This document shows, piece after piece, positions 18,051 to 25,468 of a stretch of 43,133 bases of DNA. The translations under genes and the position numbers were made by a program. The notes beneath the pieces are model-generated. The model saw nothing but the letters and a program-made list of their open reading frames with translations. It had not been told where the DNA came from and ran no database searches. This DNA is from Megasphaera sp. UBA1696 (GTDB taxonomy: Bacteria > Bacillota > Negativicutes > Veillonellales > Megasphaeraceae). Where the stretch lies: assembly GCA_002319965.1 (NCBI GenBank), contig DCJQ01000016.1, positions 1 to 43,133 on the forward strand, given 5' to 3'. Each line of letters starts with the position of its first letter. Positions within the stretch are counted from its first letter, which is position 1.

Positions 18051-18713
18051 ATGGAACAAGATAACATGATGAAGGATTGGCTGGAAAACCTCATGGCCTG
18101 TCAATCTTGTCATCTGAGACAGGAAGGCAACCGCGGACCGACGCGATATACAGGAAATATCACATCGCCCTTGATGTTCGTCGGTGAAGGCCCCGGCGGT
18201 GTGGAAGATGAATACGGCGTTCCCCTCGTCGGCCCGTCGGGGCAGCTCCTCGACAAGGCCTTGTGGAGCGTCGGTTTAACCCGCGACCGGGTCTACGTCA
18301 CGAATATCGTAAAGTGCCGACCCAAAAACAACCGCACGCCGACCTTAGACGAGGGACGACACTGTGCCGACATCCACTTAGTCAAAGAAATCGACCTCGT
18401 ACAGCCAAAGGTTATCGTCTGTCTGGGTAAGGTCGCCTTCCAATACTTCTATGGCAAGGCCGCCAGTATCATGCGCAATCGCGGCAAATGGTTTACCTGG
18501 CGAGGCTATCCCGTCATGCCGACATACCATCCGGCCTTTCTTCTGCGGCAGACCGGGCACGACCTGGTCGAATCGAAATGGCAGGTCTACTACGATTTCA
18601 AGGCCGCCGTTGAAAAAGCAAAAGCCGAAAATCCCGATTACACCTACCAGAGCCCTGAAAAAACAAATCTCTTAGCACAATACACTCCGCTGAAAGAAAG
18701 CCGAAGTTTCTGA
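18051..18713 (+). CDS. Uracil-DNA glycosylase, family 4 (Fe-S)
   Basis: Removes uracil from DNA at the start of base-excision repair. Start at 18051 (MEQDNMMKDW) gives 220 residues. The four cysteines for a [4Fe-4S] cluster are present: C17 and C20 (ACQSC), C89 (IVKCRP) and C105 (GRHC), with the 16-residue spacing of the last pair typical of the thermophile family 4 enzymes. Motif A is GEGPG at 45-49 and motif B is YHPAFLLR with H160. LVGPSGQLLD is also characteristic. Single-gene unit with its own promoter and terminator. Confidence 0.93.
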   Translation: MEQDNMMKDWLENLMACQSCHLRQEGNRGPTRYTGNITSPLMFVGEGPGGVEDEYGVPLVGPSGQLLDKALWSVGLTRDRVYVTNIVKCRPKNNRTPTLDEGRHCADIHLVKEIDLVQPKVIVCLGKVAFQYFYGKAASIMRNRGKWFTWRGYPVMPTYHPAFLLRQTGHDLVESKWQVYYDFKAAVEKAKAENPDYTYQSPEKTNLLAQYTPLKESRSF

Positions 18714-18717
18714 TTCA

Positions 18718-18766
18718 AAATGAAAAGCACTGCCATCATCGTATTGGCAGTGCTTTTCATTTGTGA
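18718..18766. terminator. Bidirectional terminator between udg and the hydrogenase-like gene
   Basis: A perfect 18-bp stem (AAATGAAAAGCACTGCCA with its complement, loop of 9) lies between two convergent genes; T-rich ends on both strands suit termination in both directions. Confidence 0.9.
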
Positions 18767-18801
18767 TTTATGCTTTTGTTTCTCAACAAAACGGCAGTAA
18801 C

Positions 18802-20031
18802 TCAATCAAAATGCCGGTCATACAGATGGCTGTTTTCCAAGAATTCTTCAACCGTCGGGAAGCCGAGTTTCTTTAAGAGTTCGATGACATAAGGATTTTC
18901 CATCGGGGTACGGGAGAAGGCCTGTTTCCCATAAGCCTGTACATTGGCCTTGCCGTCTTCCTTCTTGATGATGGCACGAGGACCGCCGACACAGCCGCCG
19001 ATGCAGCCCATGCCTTCAAAGAAGTTTCCGTCGCGGTTACCTTCCAAAATGTCGTTGATCATAGCCTTACAAGCCGGAACGCCGTCAGCCTTACGGGTCT
19101 TGATATCGACCTTGCGGTCCGGGTCGAGTTGGTGTACTGTCGTCGTGACCGCTTCGGCAACGCCGCCTGCATAAGCATAGCTGATGCCGGCTTCGGAAGC
19201 GTGCGGCACGTTGTCTTCCGGCAGGGATTCCAAATCGATGTCGGTTACGGAGAAGAAGTCCCTTACTTCCTGGTAGGTCAAGACATGATCGACGGCGCCG
19301 ACCAAATCGGGTTCATTCCGTTCCGCTTTTTTAGCCAGGCAGGGCCCGATAAAGACCGTCTTAGCCTTCGGATGAAGGGCCTTTACGGTCCGGCCGCCGG
19401 CAATCATCGGCGATACGGAACCGGGAACATTCGGCAAGAGCTGGTGATAGAGCTTTTTAATCATAGCAATCCACATGGGGCAGCAGCAGCTCGTCAGCTG
19501 GAACTGATCTTCACTCTGAATGTTGCGGTCGAATTCCAAGGCTTCTTTTAAGGTCAGGATATCGGCAAAGACAGCGACTTCCAACATACCCGTAAAGCCC
19601 AGGCGTTTAAAAGCCGTACGCAGCTTGCCCATGGTGACATTAGGCCCAAACTGGCCGGCAACAGCCGGTGCGACCATGGCATAAATCGGGCCGTCGTATT
19701 CGTGAAGATCCTGAACGACGGGAATGATGTCCTTGCGGGTCTTCAAGTTGTCCAGCTTGCAGGCATCGACACAGGCCTGACAGCCGACACACTGACTGTC
19801 GTCGACTTCAACACCTTCCGGGCCGCGTTTGATAGCCCCCCAATCGCAGGCTTCTTCACAGCCGTGCGGTTCATCAGGCGGACAAAGGCAGGGTTTTACT
19901 CGCCAAACCAGCGGATGGTCATCGGGATGAGCTAAACAATCGATCAATCTCGGTTCCCCTTCAACGCCAATAGGTTTCCCATCAGCTGCTCGTTTGAGCA
20001 TTTGCTGATATAATTCATCTAATGTTTTCAT
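18802..20031 (-). CDS. [FeFe]-hydrogenase-like protein with variant H-cluster motifs
   Basis: A 409-residue protein with an N-terminal region of two [4Fe-4S] sites and an H-cluster domain. The first cysteine set is C48, C50, C58, C62; the second is the ferredoxin-type C81-C84-C87-C91. H-cluster motifs are L1 TSCCCPMW (180-187), L2 GPCLAKKAE (229-237) and L3 EGMGCIGGCVGG (339-350), so the ligand cysteines are kept but L1 has an extra cysteine and L2 and L3 differ from the standard MPCxxKKxE and MACxGGC forms. From memory such motifs occur in the group B branch. It has its own promoter and lies downstream of a cupin gene. It may make or use H2, or act as a redox or H2 sensor; no electron-transfer partner gene is adjacent. 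Confidence 0.82.
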   Translation of the reverse strand: MKTLDELYQQMLKRAADGKPIGVEGEPRLIDCLAHPDDHPLVWRVKPCLCPPDEPHGCEEACDWGAIKRGPEGVEVDDSQCVGCQACVDACKLDNLKTRKDIIPVVQDLHEYDGPIYAMVAPAVAGQFGPNVTMGKLRTAFKRLGFTGMLEVAVFADILTLKEALEFDRNIQSEDQFQLTSCCCPMWIAMIKKLYHQLLPNVPGSVSPMIAGGRTVKALHPKAKTVFIGPCLAKKAERNEPDLVGAVDHVLTYQEVRDFFSVTDIDLESLPEDNVPHASEAGISYAYAGGVAEAVTTTVHQLDPDRKVDIKTRKADGVPACKAMINDILEGNRDGNFFEGMGCIGGCVGGPRAIIKKEDGKANVQAYGKQAFSRTPMENPYVIELLKKLGFPTVEEFLENSHLYDRHFD

Positions 20032-20039
20032 ACATACAA

Positions 20040-20102
20040 CCCCCTTAAAGAGAATAACGAAGCCAAATCAGTTAGTTTCATTATAACAGATTTTTAAGGG
20101 GG
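20040..20102. promoter_or_regulatory. Promoter of the hydrogenase-like gene, flanked by a 10-bp inverted repeat
   Basis: On the minus strand a TATAAT box (about 20079-20074) has CTGTCA 18 bases upstream. CCCCCTTAAA and TTTAAGGGGG form perfect 10-base arms at 20040-20049 and 20093-20102; one arm contains the AAGGGGG ribosome-binding site and the other lies between -35 and -10. It may be an operator or chance. Confidence 0.5.
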
Positions 20103-20125
20103 CTGACAGTTTTTTTACTGAAATT

Positions 20126-20776
20126 TTAGTCTAAAGTCAAAAGTAATGCCATTTTAAACGCTCCATCGGCAGTTACGGCATGGCGGCCATTTTTTGCAAA
20201 AGCAAAATTTTCACCGGCGTTAATCGGAAAATCCTGCCCCTCGTAGTTGATAACAGCCTTGCCTTCAAGGGCAAAGATAAGGGCTTCACCGGGGGCAGCG
20301 TGTTCAGAAAGGCCCGTTCCGGCACCGAAGCTCATAATGACGAATTTCATCTTCGGCGACTGGATGATGTCGCGGTTAATGATTTTACCGTCCTGGCAGG
20401 GGACGAGATCGGCTAAAGAAAAGAGTTTTCCAGTATCGATATTCATAAGAGATTCCTCCTCAATCGTAATTTCAACATAGACGGCGCCGCCCTGGCTTCT
20501 CATACCGACAGCAACGCCTGCCGGCACGACCAGTGCCTGCCCTGAAGGGATTTCAAAATCACCGGCCTCCCCGTAAAGGGAAAGACCGCCGGAAAGAACA
20601 TAGATCACCTTGGCTTTTTGATACGTTTCAGGACTAATGTCCGTATGAGCCGCCAAGGAAAAATAAAACAACTGATAGTCAGGCTCATTAACCAATTCCT
20701 TCGAAATCGTACAGCCTTCTACGGGCAAATTATCTTCGTAGATAGAAAAAACAATACCTTTTCGTTCATTCATCAT
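20126..20776 (-). CDS. Double-cupin protein
   Basis: A 216-residue protein made of two cupin barrels (about residues 30-110 and 135-216). Cupin turns are visible as VLSGGLSLYGEAGDFEIPSG, with PSGQALVVPAGVAV, in the first half and GEALIFALEGKAVINYEGQ...INAGENFAFAKN in the second. A possible metal-binding histidine (LSEHAAPGEAL) occurs only in the second barrel. ATG at 20776 or 20773 follows a strong GGAGGG site. Such small double cupins are often sensors or metal/sugar-binding proteins of unknown role. It lies upstream of the hydrogenase-like gene on the same strand, with about 95 bases between. Confidence 0.8.
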   Translation of the reverse strand: MMNERKGIVFSIYEDNLPVEGCTISKELVNEPDYQLFYFSLAAHTDISPETYQKAKVIYVLSGGLSLYGEAGDFEIPSGQALVVPAGVAVGMRSQGGAVYVEITIEEESLMNIDTGKLFSLADLVPCQDGKIINRDIIQSPKMKFVIMSFGAGTGLSEHAAPGEALIFALEGKAVINYEGQDFPINAGENFAFAKNGRHAVTADGAFKMALLLTLD

Positions 20777-20973
20777 GTATCCCTCCTTCTCATGGCTTTA
20801 GTATACTCATTAGGTGTAGTTTAAGCAGTTGTAAATCCAACAAAGAATGAAGAAAATAATTTATTCCGACTCCCCATGACCGGACAGATACATCTCACTG
20901 ATTCATAGAATCTGAAATCAAAGCTTTACAAAACGAAACTTTACTGTTAAACTGATATAGTAACTTAATATGT

Positions 20974-21047
20974 GCGGGTGTAATTCAGTGGTAGAATACG
21001 AGCTTCCCAAGCTTGGTACGAGGGTTCGATCCCCTTCATCCGCTCCA
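20974..21047 (+). tRNA. tRNA-Gly (anticodon CCC)
   Basis: A complete 74-base cloverleaf: acceptor GCGGGTG paired with CATCCGC, D arm with AGTGGTAGA, anticodon loop TTCCCAA, T arm GAGGGTTCGATCCCCTT, and an encoded CCA end. The loop gives anticodon CCC, reading the GGG glycine codon. Some stems contain G-T pairs. A terminator follows directly. Confidence 0.93.
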
Positions 21048-21051
21048 TGAT

Positions 21052-21087
21052 AAAAAAGGGCTCACGACACGTCGTGAGTCCTTTTTA
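21052..21087 (+). terminator. Terminator of tRNA-Gly
   Basis: CTCACGAC and GTCGTGAG form the core of the stem (2-base loop), extended by AAAAGG/CCTTTT, and followed by a T-run. Confidence 0.9.
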
Positions 21088-21365
21088 GCATCCGATTTTC
21101 CTGACACCGGATAACTTCATAACATAAGTCGAAATTGGTTTAAACAAATAGTTTTAAAACATTTTCTATTTATCAATATATCGTTACTTTGATATATATA
21201 TATACTTATTTATTTATATAAATACAGCTCGTAAATTTCTAATAAACCTTTAATAGTTGTCCTTTTCGCATTCTATTTCCAGTGTAATTGGCTTTAAATA
21301 GCCATTACATTAATTTACGATTGATATATATCATAGACATTAAATTCATATTCTCAAGAATATGC
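21088..21365. other. AT-rich non-coding stretch between tRNA-Gly and the first adhesin
   Basis: About 280 bases of very AT-rich sequence with an alternating TA tract near 21195-21220. No open frame with a ribosome-binding site and no RNA gene was recognised. The base composition differs clearly from the GC-richer coding neighbours. Confidence 0.5.
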
Positions 21366-21394
21366 TTGAATTTTTAAACGTTTTGGTGTATTAT
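21366..21394 (+). promoter_or_regulatory. Promoter upstream of the first adhesin gene
   Basis: TTGAAT, 17-base spacer, TATTAT. If used, the leader before the adhesin ATG is about 255 bases long, with a terminator-like hairpin in it. Confidence 0.65.
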
Positions 21395-21504
21395 CATTGT
21401 AACATATTTGACATATCTTTTTGTGTTAAATAAAAAAAGCATAAACAGGGAGCGTGTAATACAAATCACGTACGTTTTTCACTGCATGAATCTCGATATT
21501 TTTT

Positions 21505-21546
21505 ATCAACAGCCTCTCGAATAGAGATTTCTGCTGATTTTTTGTT
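21505..21546 (+). terminator. Terminator-like hairpin in the leader of the first adhesin
   Basis: ATCAACAG pairs with CTGCTGAT (one mismatch), with an inner TCTC/GAGA stem, and a TTTTTTG run follows. It lies about 110 bases after the predicted transcription start and 110 bases before the adhesin start. It may be an attenuator or the end of a small RNA. Confidence 0.5.
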
Positions 21547-21655
21547 TAGAGAGAATGCAGACATTTTTTATCGGATATCCGTCATTATTTGACCTATTCC
21601 CAAAAACTTACATGAATAGATAATACGCGCATCCCGAACTCACCAAGGAGGCATC

Positions 21656-23865
21656 ATGTTGATGAGAAAATCAATCTACTCAAGAAAAAATCTACCCTAA
21701 TCGCCATTTTAGCCGCATTGGCGATCTGTGGAACCCTGTCCGTATCGGCTGCCGATTCGACTGACGAAAAGGTTGGCGATACGCTGGATTTAACGACGTC
21801 CGACACCACTCACAAAAATAAAGTGACGAATACAGGCAAATCACAAAATGATACGATCGCCATCGGTTTTGACAACACAGCTTCGAACGGTGGCTTAGCC
21901 ATCGGTTCCAATAATACCGTAAGCAATGCAGCCCGCATGCATCTGGCCACGGCGATTGGCCGATACAACTATGCCAATAATAATTCTGTCGTCGTCGGTC
22001 ACAGTAATTCCGGTGTCGGCGGCAGTGCCGTCTTCGGGTTCAATAACTACGGCAGCTCTTATGCCACGGTACTCGGTCTCAATTCTAAAGCCGCCGGCGG
22101 CATTGCAATCGGGAACGGAGCCAGAGCCGGTGCTTTCCAGATTTCTGATAAGCCGACGACCTCGACCATGATAGACTTTACGACAGCTATCGGCAATGGC
22201 GCCATGTCCTTGAACGGGACGTCGATTGGCTATCTGGCTAAATCAAATCTTGAAGGGCTCGCCTTGGGCACCGAAACCCAAGCCCTGTACGGCGGCACGG
22301 CCCTCGGCAGTGGCGCTTCAACGGCAGAAAACACCTACTCCATCTTCCATGCCGACGGTGTCGCCCTTGGTGACGGTGCCGTTGCTAATCGCAGTTACGG
22401 CGCCTATGGCTACGTCCCTCTCAGCGATACGGCTGCGACCTTAAAAACCGAGGATTCGATGGCCAATGATCTCGCCTTAGCAAAGCAAATGGGCGACTCT
22501 GTCCTAACAGCGGTACAGGGCTTCTACGATAAATACGGCGAAGATACCTATAAAGAATGGAAATCATTGGCTTCAGAATATGAAAAGGCAGACATAGCCG
22601 CTAATAAGAAAAAAGTTGCCATGGAAGAAACCACCTATGCCTCTGAAGCCGACCGCCAAAAAGACTACAACGAGTTAAAGGTGTTAGAAAAACAGACCAA
22701 AGATGCCAAAGACGCCTTAACGGCTTTTGAAAAACAAAATAGCGGCATTAGAAATGCTATCCGCCTTAAAGAACATACCCTGTCCCCCTTCAAGGCTAAC
22801 GGCAGTGCCGTCAGCATCGGCCGCTCCGCCGTCATCGCCGCCGACGGAACGGTTGTGACTAGAGCGATTACTCGCCAAATCACTAACCTGGCTGCCGGTA
22901 CAGAAGACACGGACGCCGTCAACGTAGCCCAGTTGAAACAGGTAAAAACCTATGCCGACGGCATTGCTAATACCGTCAAAGAACTGACGGATAAAGTCGC
23001 TTCCGGCAGCCGTGACTTTGCCGGCGACGACCAGAGTAAAGTCAGCGTCAAAGTAGGCGAAACCATGGAAATCACCGGCGGCGCCGCTACGAACAACCTG
23101 TCTGACGACAATATCGGCGTCGTAGCTAAGGGAGAAAACGGTGTTTCCATCAAATTGTCCAAAGACTTAAAAGGCCTCAATACAGCAGAATTCAACACCA
23201 GCATCACCGTCGGTACCGGCGACAACAAGACGGTCATCACCGGCGACTCCATTCGCAATGGCAACACGACGATCAACAACAACGGTCTTACCATTGTAAA
23301 CGAAGACTCGTCGAAAACCATTACCATCCAAGATGGCAACATCAATATGGGCGGCAATGCCATTCACAACGTCGGCGAAGCAACCGAAGCCGGCGATGCC
23401 ATCAACAAAGGCCAGTTCGATCGGACAATCAACAACTTCAACACCGGCATGAGTGAAATGAACAGCCGCATCGGCCAGATTGACCGCAACGTCAACCGCG
23501 TCGGTGCCGGTGCCGCCGCCTTGGCTTCCCTCCATCCCTTAGATTTTGATCCTGATGACAAAGCCTCCTTCGCCGTCGGCTTCGGCTCCTACAAGAGCGA
23601 ACACGCTACGGCCCTCGGTGCCTTCTATCGTCCCAACGAAAACACCATGGTAAACCTGGCTGCAACCATCGGAAACAGTGATGATATGTACAGCGCCGGC
23701 GTTTCCTTTAAGATTGGCCCTGCCTCCCCTTACGCTCACATGAGTAAGTCTGAAATGGCCGTCAAGCTGGAAGAACTGACGGCTCAGAATCAAAAGATTG
23801 AAAGCCAGAACCAAGAACTCAATGAAAGATTGGCTAAATTAGAAGCCCTCGTCGCCGCTAAATAA
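21656..23865 (+). CDS. Trimeric autotransporter adhesin (YadA-like), apparent frameshift in the signal peptide
   Basis: Outer-membrane surface adhesin. ATG at 21656 (or 21662) after AAGGAGG opens a charged n-region (MLMRKSIYSRK) but runs into a stop; the rest of the gene, ILAALAICGTLSVSAAD onward, is one frame back. The shift falls on an A6 tract at 21685-21690: one more A would give one frame of 736 residues. After the signal peptide come head repeats (AIGFDN, AIGSNN, VVVGHSN, AIGNGA and others), a charged coiled-coil stretch, a neck (TRQITNLAAGTEDTDAVNVAQL), a stalk, and a membrane anchor (NRVGAGAAALASLHPLDFDPDD to MYSAGVSFKIG). About 48 further residues form a coiled coil after the anchor, which is atypical. 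The next gene is a paralogue. Confidence 0.85.
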
Positions 23866-23885
23866 GCTAACGCGCTTACCAATCA

Positions 23886-23930
23886 GACATCCTTCGATAT
23901 CCCCGTTACATCGAAGGATGTCTTTTTTTT
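23886..23930 (+). terminator. Terminator of the first adhesin gene
   Basis: GACATCCTTCGAT and its perfect complement (loop of 11) followed by eight T residues. Confidence 0.93.
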
Positions 23931-24103
23931 ATTGAATTTTTGTATGACGTTGTATTTCCGTCATAGTCTATCAATATTTCACATGTCCGTCTTCGACTTC
24001 ATCAGCTGATTATTTTGTAGGAATTTTTCTGACAAGATTTCCATCTTCGGTACTCTATAATAAACGATTATCGCCTCAATAAAGACATTTGTAAGCTTTT
24101 AAT

Positions 24104-24128
24104 TTTTGTAGGAAGAATTCCTACAAAA
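24104..24128. promoter_or_regulatory. Inverted repeat, candidate operator of the second adhesin
   Basis: TTTTGTAGGA and TCCTACAAAA form perfect 10-base arms around a 5-base centre, ending 56 bases before the -35 box. Half-site copies occur on both sides. The binding protein is unknown. Confidence 0.5.
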
Positions 24129-24183
24129 CATTTGTTTTTGTGACATGACAATGATATATTTAAATAAAAATCGTTATAAAGAC

Positions 24184-24212
24184 TTGTATTTCACTTCAAG
24201 TTGGAGTATTAT
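24184..24212 (+). promoter_or_regulatory. Promoter of the second adhesin
   Basis: TTGTAT, 17-base spacer, TATTAT; very similar in form to the promoter of the first adhesin and again followed by a long leader (about 200 bases). Confidence 0.65.
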
Positions 24213-24421
24213 ACTCTATGGAAAATACATAGCAAAATGTATTTTATATTCCTACATATGAACTTGCATATTGCCGGTTCATTTATTTTTTACAGTTAAA
24301 CAAGATGTTTTTAATCTTATTTAACCATTAATTTGGACTAAAATTATTCATATTATCCGGGTAAAAAATAAAATGAGCCGATAAGCTGCCTAGTAGGAAT
24401 CATTGAGGAGGATGCACGATT

Positions 24422-25468
24422 ATGAAGAAAACAAAAAGATTTAGTCAAAAAAAAGCCACGCTGAGTACTCTCTTAGCCGTATTGGCTCTCTGCAGCAGCC
24501 TGTCCGTATCGGCTGCTGACAAGCTGGATTTGACCACCGGAGATACTCACAAGAATACCGTATCATCCAGCTCCACGACTACCGATACAGTAGCCATCGG
24601 CTTCGACAACAAAGCGTATAATGGGGCCTTAACCATCGGCGATCACAACAATGCTGTAAACACCGATACTACCCTTATTGGCCGAAATAACACCGGCAAT
24701 AACGGTTCCGTCGTCGTCGGTTATGACAATAAAAGCACAGCCGCTGCGACCGTCGTCGGTCAAAGAAACTTCGGTACCAGCTGGGCCACCGTCGTCGGCC
24801 GAGATGCAAGGGGCGCCGGTGCCGTCGTTATGGGCATGCAAGCCAGCGGCGGTATTTTCAACATTGGCAAATCAATGACCAATGACCAAACCACATCCTA
24901 CTATTCAACGGCTATCGGCAACTATGCCACGGCTCTCGTCGGGACAGCCATCGGGCATAAGGCCAAAGCAGATCACGGCGGCGTTGCCCTCGGCGCCAGT
25001 GCCAACGCCATGTACGGCGGCGTAGCTCTCGGGAAAGGGGCTTCCACGGCCGAAAACACCTACTCTTACGTCCGCTCTGACGGCGTCGCCTTAGGCGATA
25101 ATTCCTACGCCAACCGCGGTTACGGCATCTATGGCTACGTCCCCCTCAAAGACACCCCCGACATTGTCAAGAGCGTGTACGCAACGACAGCAGCAACGGA
25201 CTCTATGGCAAATGACATCGCCTTGGCCAATAAAACCGGCGATGACAGTGTCGTCACAGCCGTCACTAACTTCTACAATACCTACGGCGAAGATGTCTAT
25301 AATGACTACAAAACGGTTGAATCTGCCTATGAAAAAGCCGTCATGGCCTATGATAAACAGGCTGCTAAAATGAACAGCACAACCTACGCCACAGAAGCTG
25401 ACCGGGCCGCTGACCTTGCCACACTCAACGACTTAGCTGCCGGTAAAAAACGGCCATCGCCGCCTTGA
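24422..25468 (+). CDS. Trimeric autotransporter adhesin 2, N-terminal part (frameshifted)
   Basis: Signal peptide, head and first stalk region of a second YadA-like adhesin. MKKTKRF opens a clear signal peptide ending SVSAAD; a GAGGAGG site precedes it. Head repeats (AIGFDNKAYNGAL, VVVGYDNKSTAA, VVGRDARGAG, AIGHKAKADHG, GVALGASANA) match those of the first gene. The frame ends in a short unnatural tail (KKRPSPP) directly after the A6 tract at 25445-25450. In the -1 frame the protein goes on as TAIAALNAFEKEHDG, parallel to DALTAFEKQNSG of the first adhesin. So this and the next entry are two pieces of one gene; one more A would join them into 731 residues. Confidence 0.85.
   Translation: MKKTKRFSQKKATLSTLLAVLALCSSLSVSAADKLDLTTGDTHKNTVSSSSTTTDTVAIGFDNKAYNGALTIGDHNNAVNTDTTLIGRNNTGNNGSVVVGYDNKSTAAATVVGQRNFGTSWATVVGRDARGAGAVVMGMQASGGIFNIGKSMTNDQTTSYYSTAIGNYATALVGTAIGHKAKADHGGVALGASANAMYGGVALGKGASTAENTYSYVRSDGVALGDNSYANRGYGIYGYVPLKDTPDIVKSVYATTAATDSMANDIALANKTGDDSVVTAVTNFYNTYGEDVYNDYKTVESAYEKAVMAYDKQAAKMNSTTYATEADRAADLATLNDLAAGKKRPSPP

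Larger units (their letters stand above)
23931..24421. other. AT-rich intergenic region between the two adhesins with repeated GTAGGAA motifs
   Basis: About 490 non-coding bases. The motif GTAGGAA (or its complement) occurs near 24017-24023, twice in the palindrome at 24104-24128, near 24249-24256 and near 24393-24399. The region also holds the promoter of the second adhesin. No open frame of interest was seen. Confidence 0.5.
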
